Shown: in pieces, positions 25,983-34,496 of the stretch
How positions within the stretch are numbered: the stretch's first letter is position 1
How the letters are laid out: every line of letters begins with the position of its first letter
NCBI GenBank assembly: GCA_964574705.1
Contig: CAZNOO010000007.1
Span: forward strand, 1 to 64,000
DNA: 64,000 nt
Origin: JAHIVB01 sp964574705
GTDB lineage: Bacteria; Bacillota_I; Bacilli_A; Izemoplasmatales; Hujiaoplasmataceae
Reading direction: 5' to 3'
Translations under genes and position numbers: made by a program
Notes under the pieces: generated by a model
The model's input: only the letters and a program-made list of their open reading frames with translations
Told to the model about the DNA's origin: nothing
The model's database searches: none

Positions 25983-26951
25983 ATGCCCACAATTAAGGAT
26001 GTAGCAAAACTAGCCCACGTCAGTGTTGCAACTGTTTCCAGGGTAATAAACAATAAAGGATATGTCAATGAATCAACTAAAGAATTGGTACTTGATGCAA
26101 TCAACGAACTTCAGTATGTTCCTAACGAATTAGCTAGAAGTTTATTTAAAAAACAGTCAAGAATCATCGGTATCATTGTTCCACACCTTACGTCTTATTA
26201 TTTTGCTGAACTGTTAGAAATTATTGAAGATATCACAATTAACTTCAATTATCGATTAATGGTTTGTAATTCCCAAGATAACAAAGAAAGAGAAACAAAA
26301 TATCTAAAAGTGTTTCAACAATATAACATCGATGGAATCATTTTGATATCAAATACAACCAGAATTCAAGATTACAAGAGTTTAAACATTCCCATCATCG
26401 CGATTGATCATAAACTTACAGAGGATGTTCCTTCAGTTACTTCCAATAATATTTTGGGGGGTAAATTAGCTGCGGAAAAACTATTGTCTTCAGGATGTAA
26501 AAAATTGATTCATTTCAGAGGGCCCTCTGTCTTGCTTCCAGTTCGAGATCGAACGGTTGGATTCAAGTCTGTTCTAGAGAAGCACAAGATATACAACTTT
26601 AGTTTTGATTTAGATTTTAAAAATCCATCACAAGAAGACATCCAAAACGTCATTAACTCAAATCTTGACTGTGATGGAATTTTCTGTGATAGCGACATCA
26701 TAGCACTTCATGTTCTTCAGTGCCTTAAAAAGGCTGGAAAGAGGGTTCCTGAGGATGTTCAAGTCATCGGATTCGATAACATTGAACTTTCAAGAATATT
26801 CTCCCCAAAACTGACTACGATTTCACAATCCACTGAAAAAATAGGCCATTACGCAGTTGAAACCTTGATGAAACTAATGAATGGTGAAGAAATCGATAAG
26901 TTCCATCAACAGATTGATGTAACCTTGATTGAAAGAGAGACCACAATATAA
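25983..26951 (+). CDS. LacI-family transcriptional regulator
   Basis: 322 aa. The N-terminal helix-turn-helix TIKDVAKLAHVSVATVSRVI and hinge region YVPNELARSL are typical. Then comes the periplasmic-binding-like effector domain with IIGIIVPHLTSYYFAELL and the C-terminal QVIGFDNIELS and LTTISQS. Divergent from the GH13 gene, it most likely represses it and itself through TGTAA/TTACA dyads between them. The inducer is presumably a glucoside. ATG 25983 follows AAGGATG. Confidence 0.93.
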   Translation: MPTIKDVAKLAHVSVATVSRVINNKGYVNESTKELVLDAINELQYVPNELARSLFKKQSRIIGIIVPHLTSYYFAELLEIIEDITINFNYRLMVCNSQDNKERETKYLKVFQQYNIDGIILISNTTRIQDYKSLNIPIIAIDHKLTEDVPSVTSNNILGGKLAAEKLLSSGCKKLIHFRGPSVLLPVRDRTVGFKSVLEKHKIYNFSFDLDFKNPSQEDIQNVINSNLDCDGIFCDSDIIALHVLQCLKKAGKRVPEDVQVIGFDNIELSRIFSPKLTTISQSTEKIGHYAVETLMKLMNGEEIDKFHQQIDVTLIERETTI

Positions 26952-26984
26952 AAAAAGTCCTGAATTTTCAGGACTCTTTTTTTT
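26952..26984. terminator. Bidirectional terminator
   Basis: AGTCCTGA and TCAGGACT form an 8-bp stem with A and T runs outside. It is shared by the lacI-type gene and the convergent feo operon, whose last stop codon lies inside. Confidence 0.88.
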
Positions 26985-27360
26985 GAAGTTCATTCATTAA
27001 TTTTTCTAACTTTGTTGCCGTATCTTCGCTGATATTATGTTCAATGCCACACGCTTCGTGATCCGCAACCTCTGGATTCACTTTCAAAACATCTATTAAA
27101 AAGTTCTTAATTAGTAAATGTTTTTTGAGTACTCGCTCAGAATTTTTTTGACCCAAAGCCGTTAATGAAACATCCCCATACAATTCTTTAGAAACTAACC
27201 CCTTTTCAATCAAAGTATTGATTGCTTTATTCACGCTCGCCTTAGAAAGGTGAAGTTGATTTGCAATGTCTACACTTCGAACATGACTTCCTCCGAGCAT
27301 AAAAATGGCTTCAAGGTAGTCTTCCAAAGATTCGCTGTATTTGCTATTTCTCTGAGTCAT
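26968..27360 (-). CDS. DtxR/MntR-family metal-dependent repressor
   Basis: 130 aa. Winged helix at the N-terminus (SVDIANQLHLSKASVNKAINTL) and a helical metal-binding and dimer domain, without an SH3 tail. The segment DHEACGIEH matches the metal site of DtxR/IdeR, including its Cys, rather than MntR, which has Asp at this position; together with the feo operon this argues for iron sensing. The longest frame starts at 27468, but AAGGAG before ATG 27360 decides the start, overlapping feoB by 17 bases. It likely represses feoAB through the two 16-bp sites before feoA. Confidence 0.88.
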   Translation of the reverse strand: MTQRNSKYSESLEDYLEAIFMLGGSHVRSVDIANQLHLSKASVNKAINTLIEKGLVSKELYGDVSLTALGQKNSERVLKKHLLIKNFLIDVLKVNPEVADHEACGIEHNISEDTATKLEKLMNELQKKES

Positions 27361-29539
27361 TTTGATTCTCCTTATCTGAATAATATTTTTCTCTTTGTGG
27401 AAGGTGGCAAGATGAAATCGAACTACATCCGTCACAATGACTGCATGTAACTCCTTTTCTTCTAACAACTTTCACAATCATCGAAACAACGAAGATGATG
27501 ACCAAAACCCCGAATATAAGTGAAAACGCACCGCCTATTCCCATGGATCCAATTTGGAAGATAAGCAAGGACGCAAGGTACGCTACAGCAAGTTCATACA
27601 CTAATATGAATGTAAACCATTTCCAAGAGGCCAACTCTCGTTTCATAGCCGCAACCGCTGCTACGCAAGGGGTTGCGAGCAAAGCGAACGTCATAAACGA
27701 ATACGCCTGTAATGCTGTAAAGTGAGCTTGGATATCTGCATAAAGCAGATTTCCATTTTCAATGACGTTTCCTGTTACTCCATATAGAATTCCAAGTGTT
27801 CCGACAACGGATTCTTTTGCGACAAAACCTGAGAGCATTGCGACAGTTGACTGCCAATCTACAAATCCAATCGGTTGAAATAACGGTAATAACCATTTGC
27901 CTATGATTGCAAGCATTGAGGATCCGATTTCGTTTTCACTCAATAATCTAAATGATCCGTCTACGAATCCGAAATAACTTAAAAACCAAATGATGATAAA
28001 CGCACCAAGAAGAATTGTTCCAGCTTTAATTAAAAATCCTTTTGACCGGTCCCAAGTATGCCTCCACATGTTTTGAATCGAAGGTGCACGATATTCTGGA
28101 AGTTCCATAATATAATTAGCGCTTGCACCTTTTAAAATGGTTTTCTTGAATAATGCAGCGCTTAATATTGAGACTAAAATACCTAAAGCGTACATTGAAA
28201 ACACGACAAGGTACGAGTTGGAAGCGAACAACGCTCCGGCAAACACTCCAAAGATTGGAGCTTTGGCGCCACAAGAGATAAAGGGGATGACCATCGTAGT
28301 CATTCTTCTATCCTCCACTTTATCAAGTGTTCTTGAAGCTGAAATTGCAGGAACACTACAACCAAATCCTATTATCATTGGAATAAATGACTTTCCGGAC
28401 AATCCGAATCTTCTTAGAACTCGATCCATGATAAACGCTGCTCTTGACATATAACCTGAGTCTTCAAGCAAGGCTAGGAAAAAGAAGAGAATCATAAGTT
28501 GAGGTAAGAACCCAATAACCGATGCTAGTCCTCCGAAAACGCCGTTCGTTATTAAAGAGATAACCCATGGAGACATTCCAATGTTTTGCGCGCCTGATTG
28601 AATGTAACTGAAAAGAATATGTATGACACTAACAAACTGACTTGTGATAAAAGATCCTACTGGACCAAAAGCCATGAAAAACACAAACATCATAATTAAA
28701 GCAAATAGGGGGAGTCCAAGCCATTTGTGTGTTAAAATCTTGTCGATTTTATCAGAACTGGAAAGGCGAGTCACATCACCTTTTTTTAATACTTTTGAGC
28801 ATACCTCTATGATTTCATCATATCTTGCACTAGGAAGAATCATATCAAAATCCATTATATACTTTTTGGACTCAATTTCAACCGTCCTTACATAATTCGA
28901 TTTGAATTCTTCATTTTGATCTAATTGAAAGGTTCCCTTTAATCCGTCTTCAAACAATCTAATTGCCTCAAAACGATTAGGAAGTAATTTCTGAAAAGAT
29001 TCAATTGTAGACTCTATTTTAGTTTCGTAAGTATGAGAGATAGCAAGCGGCAGGACATCATGACTTTCCAAAAAGGTAATCAAATCTTGAACACCGTGTT
29101 TTTTACTAGCGATAATAGGCACTACCGGTACTTTCAAAAATCTTTGTAATTCTAAAACATCTATTTCATCTAGTTTTTTGGCAACCAAATCCATGCAATT
29201 TAAGGCGACGACGACAGGTATTTCTGAATCAAGCAACTGCATAGTCAAAAAAAGATTCCGCTCAAGATTTGAAGCATCCACAACATTGATTATAAAATCC
29301 ATGTCTTTGCTTAAAATGTACTTTGCGGAAATCTCTTCTTCTAACGAAACAGTAGATAATGAATATATCCCTGGCAAGTCGATAATTTCAGCCTTAAGGA
29401 TATCTGATTTTAATGTACCCGACTTTTTTTCAACAGTCACACCTGGCCAATTTCCGACAGATTGATTGGATCCTGTAAGTCCATTGAAAACTGTGGTTTT
29501 TCCACTGTTAGGATTCCCCACTAACGCGATTTTAATCAT
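27344..29539 (-). CDS. feoB: Ferrous iron transport protein B
   Basis: 731 aa. The N-terminal GTPase has G1 GNPNSGKTT, G3 DLPGIYS and G4 NCMD. A GDI-like helical domain and then two Gate blocks of membrane helices form the pore, with GFGCSVPAI carrying the conserved Cys. The C-terminus after the last helix has a Cys cluster (CSHCDGC...SSCH) seen in many FeoB proteins of anaerobes and in FeoC-lacking systems. It imports Fe2+. Its ATG overlaps the feoA stop (ATGA), and the DtxR-type repressor follows. Confidence 0.96.
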   Translation of the reverse strand: MIKIALVGNPNSGKTTVFNGLTGSNQSVGNWPGVTVEKKSGTLKSDILKAEIIDLPGIYSLSTVSLEEEISAKYILSKDMDFIINVVDASNLERNLFLTMQLLDSEIPVVVALNCMDLVAKKLDEIDVLELQRFLKVPVVPIIASKKHGVQDLITFLESHDVLPLAISHTYETKIESTIESFQKLLPNRFEAIRLFEDGLKGTFQLDQNEEFKSNYVRTVEIESKKYIMDFDMILPSARYDEIIEVCSKVLKKGDVTRLSSSDKIDKILTHKWLGLPLFALIMMFVFFMAFGPVGSFITSQFVSVIHILFSYIQSGAQNIGMSPWVISLITNGVFGGLASVIGFLPQLMILFFFLALLEDSGYMSRAAFIMDRVLRRFGLSGKSFIPMIIGFGCSVPAISASRTLDKVEDRRMTTMVIPFISCGAKAPIFGVFAGALFASNSYLVVFSMYALGILVSILSAALFKKTILKGASANYIMELPEYRAPSIQNMWRHTWDRSKGFLIKAGTILLGAFIIIWFLSYFGFVDGSFRLLSENEIGSSMLAIIGKWLLPLFQPIGFVDWQSTVAMLSGFVAKESVVGTLGILYGVTGNVIENGNLLYADIQAHFTALQAYSFMTFALLATPCVAAVAAMKRELASWKWFTFILVYELAVAYLASLLIFQIGSMGIGGAFSLIFGVLVIIFVVSMIVKVVRRKGVTCSHCDGCSSISSCHLPQREKYYSDKENQNDSEK

Positions 29540-29766
29540 TCTGTTACCACGCTTTCCACTTCAATCGTCTTTGCTTCGGCTTTACGAAGCGTTAAGACAT
29601 AGCCGCGGACAACAATTTCCATTGGATCTCCAAGCGGAGCGAGCTTTTTAACAAATATCCTTGTTCCTGATATCAATCCCATATCAATGATTCTTTTTCT
29701 GAGATTGTTAGTGTGTATATTTTTAATCACACAGGTTTGACCTGGCGATACGTCTTTCAGCGTCAT
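29536..29766 (-). CDS. feoA: Ferrous iron transport protein A
   Basis: 76 aa, one SH3-like domain: CVIKNI, then RKRIIDMGLISGTRIFVKKLAPLGDPMEI, the FeoA core. A small cytoplasmic partner that binds FeoB and affects its GTPase. GGAGG precedes ATG 29766. It is the first gene of feoA-feoB-dtxR and lies behind a promoter with two repressor-like sites. Confidence 0.95.
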   Translation of the reverse strand: MTLKDVSPGQTCVIKNIHTNNLRKRIIDMGLISGTRIFVKKLAPLGDPMEIVVRGYVLTLRKAEAKTIEVESVVTE

Positions 29767-29780
29767 CTTATTCCTCCGTT

Positions 29781-29796
29781 GTTAGCTGTGACTAAC
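29781..29796. promoter_or_regulatory. Iron-repressor operator 1 (feo leader)
   Basis: GTTAGCTGTGACTAAC, with perfect 5-bp arms GTTAG/CTAAC, lies in the feoA leader. It aligns with operator 2 at 10 of 16 or more positions, including both outer arms, and is 42 bp from it centre to centre (four helical turns). Confidence 0.65.
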
Positions 29797-29822
29797 TTCT
29801 TTTTGAAAATAAAAAGCAACGA

Positions 29823-29838
29823 GTTAGCTTCGGTTAAC
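29823..29838. promoter_or_regulatory. Iron-repressor operator 2 (abutting the -10)
   Basis: GTTAGCTTCGGTTAAC directly touches the feo -10 hexamer (29839-29844). Same form as operator 1. Arms of this kind recall DtxR/IdeR boxes. Confidence 0.65.
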
Positions 29839-29867
29839 ATTATAGAGTGATTTTAGATAAAAGTCAA
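29839..29867 (-). promoter_or_regulatory. feoAB promoter
   Basis: On the minus strand TTGACT (29867-29862), a 17-base spacer and TATAAT (29844-29839), close to consensus. Confidence 0.75.
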
Positions 29868-29875
29868 TCGATTTC

Positions 29876-29902
29876 ATAAAAAAGCAGTGAAGAATTCACT
29901 GC
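29876..29902 (-). terminator. Terminator of the glp-like/ogt operon
   Basis: On the minus strand GCAGTGAA, loop TTC, TTCACTGC, then TTTTTT. The stem includes the ogt stop codon. Confidence 0.88.
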
Positions 29903-30345
29903 CTCTCATGTAATATTAACATTGCTTTAAATTCAGGGCTTCCACCATATTTTCCAAAACTTCCATCCTGATTGATTACACGATGACATGGAAGCAAAAA
30001 TGGAAAAACATTTTTTCTACAAACACTTCCTACAGCCCGTTGTGCATTTGGGTATCCTGCTTTCCTCGCAAGTTCTTGATAGGACATTGTTTGTCCATAA
30101 GGAATATTAGACATTGCGATATACACATCTCTTTGAAAAGGTGTCCCCTCAATCGAAAATGGGATATCAAATGAAGTTCGTTTGTGTGAAAAATATTCGT
30201 CCAATTGCTTGGTAAAACGATCTGCTAACCTAGAAATCTGTAAAGATGATGAATCTTCGCTCACATATTGAATTGATTTAATTTCGAGTCCGTCATCTTC
30301 AATCCGCAAAGTTCCGACCTTTGTCTTTACAACTGAGACGTTCAT
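29896..30345 (-). CDS. ogt: Methylated-DNA-protein cysteine methyltransferase
   Basis: 149 aa. It repairs O6-alkylguanine by moving the alkyl group to its own Cys: active-site PCHRVI, helix-turn-helix SYQELARKAGYPNAQRAVG with the Arg finger, and the C-terminal GSFGKYGG. The longest frame begins at 30393, but ATG 30345 overlaps the previous stop (ATGA), has AAGGAAG upstream and gives the usual length. Last gene of a tightly coupled operon whose other members act in glycerol metabolism, an unexpected companion. Confidence 0.92.
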   Translation of the reverse strand: MNVSVVKTKVGTLRIEDDGLEIKSIQYVSEDSSSLQISRLADRFTKQLDEYFSHKRTSFDIPFSIEGTPFQRDVYIAMSNIPYGQTMSYQELARKAGYPNAQRAVGSVCRKNVFPFLLPCHRVINQDGSFGKYGGSPEFKAMLILHERQ

Positions 30346-30710
30346 TTCTTTTTCACTTCCTTTGTGGCAACTAGGTCTACACCTAATCCGCACACATTCT
30401 TAACCAATATGTCTCCAACCGATATGGGTGCTTCAACTCTATACCCTTTTAATGATTTCACACAGTCCTGTATGGAAGGTTTCGGGATGGGTTTACTTGT
30501 CTTGACTGAAACCATGATTTCATCCCCACCAATAACTGGAATAACTGTGGTAATCATTCGAAGAGGATTGGTTATTTCTTTTTGGGCATAATCTTTCCCA
30601 ATATTACAAGCATACCCTTCAATTTTAAGAATTTTCTCTTTATCAACTTCGACAATTAGTTCGCAACCCATGGGGCATCCGATGCAAGTTATCGTTCTGA
30701 TTTCGCTCAT
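30342..30710 (-). CDS. DUF1667 iron-sulfur-type protein
   Basis: 122 aa. An N-terminal CIGCPMGCELIV Cys cluster and a fourth Cys in YACNIG suggest an iron-sulfur or metal site; VCGLGVD near the C-terminus has a further Cys. DUF1667 genes regularly follow the two flavoproteins of the anaerobic glycerol-3-phosphate dehydrogenase set, as here, and the protein probably passes electrons on. ATG 30710 lies one base from the flavoprotein stop. Confidence 0.82.
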   Translation of the reverse strand: MSEIRTITCIGCPMGCELIVEVDKEKILKIEGYACNIGKDYAQKEITNPLRMITTVIPVIGGDEIMVSVKTSKPIPKPSIQDCVKSLKGYRVEAPISVGDILVKNVCGLGVDLVATKEVKKK

Positions 30711-30711
30711 C

Positions 30712-31971
30712 CTATGCCCTCTTTTCTATAATTATTTTGATTTGTTTCGTGTCCGGATGATCAATGTACCATTTTTTTAGAATGAGTACTTGTTCCATCT
30801 CCCCAGGTGTCATGATTTTCTTTTTTTGTGTGTAGACCAGTTGGTCATCAAAGTAGACACAAATGGAATGTTCTTTATACACTCCTGACACTCTGAACCT
30901 TACGGTCTCAAATTTTTCAATGTTAGAAAAATCAATGGTAACCGGAACAGTATATCGAATTCCAAATCCAGAAATTAAATCTATTTTCTTTGAATGCTTC
31001 AATAACCCGTTAACATATTTTGCAGCATTTTTACCCGCAGACTCTGCTTCTTCAGACACATAGTCGACCAAGTCATGGACATGTAATACGTTTCCGCAGG
31101 AAAAGATTCCTTCAATGTTCGTTTCAAAACTTTCGTCTACAAGCGCCCCATTTGTTGCTGGATTCATTTTCACTTTTGCACGTTTCGATAATTCATTTTC
31201 TGGAATCAACCCAACCGACAAGAGTAAAGTATCACAAGAAATATCTTCTTCTGTTCCTGGTATCGGATTCATTGCTTCGTCCACTTTTGAAATTGTCACA
31301 CCTTCAAGGCGACTAGTTCCATGAATAGCCGTAACAGTATGGGATAGTTTCAAAGGAATTCCAAAATCATCAAGACACTGAACGATGTTTCTTTTGAGCC
31401 CACCGGAATAGGGAAGAATTTCACAAACCATTTTGACATGTGCCCCTTCCAGGGTCATCCTTCTTGCCATAATCAGGCCGATGTCTCCAGAGCCTAAAAC
31501 GACAACTTCTTTTCCAGGCATGAAACCTTCAATGTTGACATAGAATTGTGCACTACCTGCAGAGTAAATACCGGAAGGTCTATTTCCGGGTATATTTAAA
31601 GCTCCTCTTGGCCTTTCGCGACATCCCATTGCTAATATAATCGATTTTGCCTTGATGTTCATTAGCCCGTCTTCTTCATTCATTGCATAAACATGCAAAT
31701 GTTCATTCACGTCAAAAACCATTGTCGACAGTTTATATTCGATACCATACTCTTTAATTTTCTCGATGTATCGATGTGCATATTCTGGACCCGTGAGTTC
31801 TTCTTTAAACTTGTGAAGTCCGAACCCATTATGAATGCATTGGTTTAAAATACCGCCTAATTTATTATCTCTTTCTAAAATTAATATATCTCTAAGTCCA
31901 GCTTCATACGCTCCTACTGCAGCTGCAAGTCCGGCAGGGCCTCCACCGATGATGATTAGATCTTTTTTCAT
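30712..31971 (-). CDS. FAD/NAD(P)-binding oxidoreductase, GlpA/B-type partner
   Basis: 419 aa. The N-terminal IIGGGPAGLAAAVGAYEAG binds FAD, an internal VVLGSGDIGLIMARR binds NAD(P), and a late GIFSCGNVLHVHD closes the FAD site. This is the pyridine-nucleotide-disulfide oxidoreductase fold. It stands between a GlpA-like dehydrogenase and DUF1667, as in the three-gene sets of anaerobic Bacillota. It likely moves electrons from glycerol 3-phosphate to NAD or another acceptor. Its start codon shares a base with the preceding stop. Confidence 0.85.
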   Translation of the reverse strand: MKKDLIIIGGGPAGLAAAVGAYEAGLRDILILERDNKLGGILNQCIHNGFGLHKFKEELTGPEYAHRYIEKIKEYGIEYKLSTMVFDVNEHLHVYAMNEEDGLMNIKAKSIILAMGCRERPRGALNIPGNRPSGIYSAGSAQFYVNIEGFMPGKEVVVLGSGDIGLIMARRMTLEGAHVKMVCEILPYSGGLKRNIVQCLDDFGIPLKLSHTVTAIHGTSRLEGVTISKVDEAMNPIPGTEEDISCDTLLLSVGLIPENELSKRAKVKMNPATNGALVDESFETNIEGIFSCGNVLHVHDLVDYVSEEAESAGKNAAKYVNGLLKHSKKIDLISGFGIRYTVPVTIDFSNIEKFETVRFRVSGVYKEHSICVYFDDQLVYTQKKKIMTPGEMEQVLILKKWYIDHPDTKQIKIIIEKRA

Positions 31972-33419
31972 CAGAATGACCCTCCCTTCAGTTCTTTATC
32001 AAGCCCAAGTAAAAATGTTGATTTTTTGCTTGATTTAGCGATTTCCAGTGGACTTAAATTAAGTTCTTCCGAAAGAATTTCTAATACCTTAGGAGCACAA
32101 AATCCGCCTTGACATCTTCCTGATCCCGCACGAGTTCTGCGTTTGATTCCATCGACAGTTTTCGCTCCAACCGGTCTGTGAATCGCTTGTTTAATTTCGG
32201 ATAAAGTAACCATCTCACAACGACAAACAATTTTACCGTATTCCTTGTCATGTGCAATTAGCTTCTTTTTTTGATGCATGCTTGCTGGTTCGAATCGAGA
32301 GATATTTTTTCTTTTCTTGACTGCATTTTTTCTTTTTAAAAAGCGATGCTTTAACTGTATCATATCTGCAAGGTCTTTTGCAATGGCAGGAGCAGCGGTC
32401 AACCCCGGTGATTCTATTCCGGAAGCATTGAAGAAATCTGCTACATCAGTTTGTTCTCCTACAATGAAGTCTTTCTTTTCTTCAGAGGCTCTTAGACCCG
32501 CAAAACCTGTAATAATGAAATTCAAAGGAATGCTCGGAACTGAAATCTTTGCCGTCTCAAGAACGTACTTAATTCCTTCCAATGTTGTTTCTTTATCTTC
32601 CTTGTCATCAACAAAAAACGAACTTGGTCCAACGAGTAGATTCCCTTCCGCGGTTGGCGTTACAAGCACCCCTTTACCCATTGAAGTTGGGAGTTGAAAA
32701 ATGGTGGATGTAACCAATGTTCCTATCTGTTTGTCAAATAAACAGTATTCGCCTTTCCGCGGACGAATGTTTTGTTTGTTAGCACTTAAAAAATTATTGA
32801 TATGATCGGAGTAGCAACCTGCCGCATTTACAAGAATTTTTGATTTAAAATCACCTTTATCTGTATGAACAACAAAAACACCATCGATCTTTTCAACACT
32901 TTGAACCAGTGTTTCCATTTGAAATATAGCTGAATTCATCTCTGCAACTTCCGCCGAAGCTATCGTCAATTGAAATGGGTCAACGACACCTCCGGTCGGC
33001 GCATAAAGCGCTGAGTAAATTTGTGGATTGAGGTTAGGCTCTTTTTTCAAAACTTCTTCTTTTGATATTATTTCTAATCCTTTAACTCCGTTGCGGATTC
33101 CTTGCTGTTCCAATACTCTTAATTCTTCTTCGTCTTTTTCAGAAAAACCAATGATGAGTGATCCGTTTTGAACAAAAGGAACATCCAAATCATTGCATAT
33201 TGATTTCATCATTTGGTTTCCGGTAACATTGTATTTTGCCTTCAAAGTACCCGGAAGTGCATCATACCCGCTGTGAACAATTCCGCTGTTCGCCTTTGAA
33301 GTCTCCTCGCATACATCCGTGTTCCGGTCTATTACCATGATTGAAATATCATAATAGGACAATTCTCTTGCAATATTTGTGCCAATGACTCCAGCACCGA
33401 TGATGATAACATCCATCAT
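31971..33419 (-). CDS. GlpA-like FAD-dependent glycerol-3-phosphate dehydrogenase with [2Fe-2S] domain
   Basis: 482 aa. An FAD-binding DAO-fold N-terminus (IIGAGVIGTNIARELS, then TSKANSGIVHSGYD) is followed by a C-terminal BFD-like [2Fe-2S] domain with CRC and GRCQGGFC. This combination is that of anaerobic glycerol-3-phosphate dehydrogenase and of related 2-hydroxyacid oxidases, which cannot be ruled out. With the flavoprotein and DUF1667 it forms the usual trio. No glpK or glpF is here. ATG 33419 overlaps the hydrolase stop. Confidence 0.83.
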   Translation of the reverse strand: MMDVIIIGAGVIGTNIARELSYYDISIMVIDRNTDVCEETSKANSGIVHSGYDALPGTLKAKYNVTGNQMMKSICNDLDVPFVQNGSLIIGFSEKDEEELRVLEQQGIRNGVKGLEIISKEEVLKKEPNLNPQIYSALYAPTGGVVDPFQLTIASAEVAEMNSAIFQMETLVQSVEKIDGVFVVHTDKGDFKSKILVNAAGCYSDHINNFLSANKQNIRPRKGEYCLFDKQIGTLVTSTIFQLPTSMGKGVLVTPTAEGNLLVGPSSFFVDDKEDKETTLEGIKYVLETAKISVPSIPLNFIITGFAGLRASEEKKDFIVGEQTDVADFFNASGIESPGLTAAPAIAKDLADMIQLKHRFLKRKNAVKKRKNISRFEPASMHQKKKLIAHDKEYGKIVCRCEMVTLSEIKQAIHRPVGAKTVDGIKRRTRAGSGRCQGGFCAPKVLEILSEELNLSPLEIAKSSKKSTFLLGLDKELKGGSF

Positions 33420-34366
33420 GATTTCACCTCTTGTTTAATCTCTTCAACTGGTAGAACAGTTTCAATAAATGATTTTAATGCTTCGTAATATTGGGCTTCA
33501 TTTTTTCTTGCTGTGCCTGCATGTTTGGAGTTGTTTTCTCCCCAAAAGAGTACTTTATATGTACTCGTGGCGTCAAATAATAATTGAGTATGCGTCGGAA
33601 GAATGTATTTGTCTTCAAGTCCGTGTGCATAGAAAATAGGAACTGTGGATTTCTTGACAGATTCTATTGGGCTAATCTGCTTGAACGACAGACCTGTAAA
33701 CAGTCGAAAATAAAAATTTGCCAAAGGTATAAACGGCCATTTTGGCAATTTAATTTTACGGTGTATCAAATAAGTCGCAAGCGTTTCTAAATCAGAAAAT
33801 GAACAATCAGATCCTACAAAATGAACCCTCTTGTCAATTTCAGACTCCATTAAAACGGTTGCGGCTCCCATCGACTCTCCAAAAGTTCCAAGGTAGATAT
33901 TATCAGTATATCTTGCAAATATTTCAGTAATTACGTCATACAAATCTGTTTTTTCATATCCACCTAAGGTGCAATTTTTTCCTTCTGATGCCCCGTGAAA
34001 TCTTTGGTCAAACATAATGACATGAAACCCTAAATTCATAAACATCTTAGCGTATTTGATAGCACCGTGATGCGTATAGGTATATCCATGGACAATAACG
34101 ACAAATTTATTTGTTGCAATGTATGGTGTAACATCATAAATTTGGATCTCCGTTTTGTTTGATGTCTTGATTCTATATCGATCAACACTCCAAGAATCAT
34201 ACAAATCCATCAGTCCGGGACTAACTTCATTTTCATTGTTGCGTGTATCTTCCAAACTTCTGGCATAAGGATGAAAAATGTTTTTAGCAATTACATATCC
34301 CAATATTTGAACCCCAAATAATAATGCAAGAAAAAAGACAATTACAATCCACTCAAAATCGGTCAT
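33416..34366 (-). CDS. Membrane-anchored alpha/beta hydrolase
   Basis: 316 aa. An N-terminal helix (about 7-29) anchors the protein. The hydrolase core shows FDQRFHGAS, the nucleophile Ser in GESMG, Asp in HGLEDKYI and His in SKHAGTARK. It resembles the YqkD group of Bacillus. It leads the operon with glycerol-3-phosphate-dehydrogenase-type genes and overlaps the next gene by four bases. A lipase- or esterase-like role feeding glycerol is possible, but only inferred from context. AAGGGAT precedes ATG 34366. Confidence 0.82.
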   Translation of the reverse strand: MTDFEWIVIVFFLALLFGVQILGYVIAKNIFHPYARSLEDTRNNENEVSPGLMDLYDSWSVDRYRIKTSNKTEIQIYDVTPYIATNKFVVIVHGYTYTHHGAIKYAKMFMNLGFHVIMFDQRFHGASEGKNCTLGGYEKTDLYDVITEIFARYTDNIYLGTFGESMGAATVLMESEIDKRVHFVGSDCSFSDLETLATYLIHRKIKLPKWPFIPLANFYFRLFTGLSFKQISPIESVKKSTVPIFYAHGLEDKYILPTHTQLLFDATSTYKVLFWGENNSKHAGTARKNEAQYYEALKSFIETVLPVEEIKQEVKS

Positions 34367-34441
34367 GAAATCCCTTCTTTCTCTATCAATCTGTTAGTAC
34401 TATTTTATCATAAATTAGACTGAATGGCTTACATAAATCGC

Positions 34442-34472
34442 AAAAAAAGAATAAGCCATAAAGACTTATTCT
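34442..34472 (-). terminator. Terminator of the MATE gene
   Basis: On the minus strand AGAATAAG, a nine-base loop, CTTATTCT, then T. Confidence 0.85.
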
Positions 34473-34496
34473 GGGTTATATTTGTAATAACATTCT

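Noticed and set aside
32281..32296. GGTTCGAATC, like the T-loop of a tRNA
   Set aside because: It lies inside the coding sequence of the GlpA-like flavoprotein, and no cloverleaf can be drawn around it.
32278..32697. 139-codon open frame on the + strand
   Set aside because: It is antisense to the GlpA-like gene, has no ribosome site, and its translation shows no family feature.
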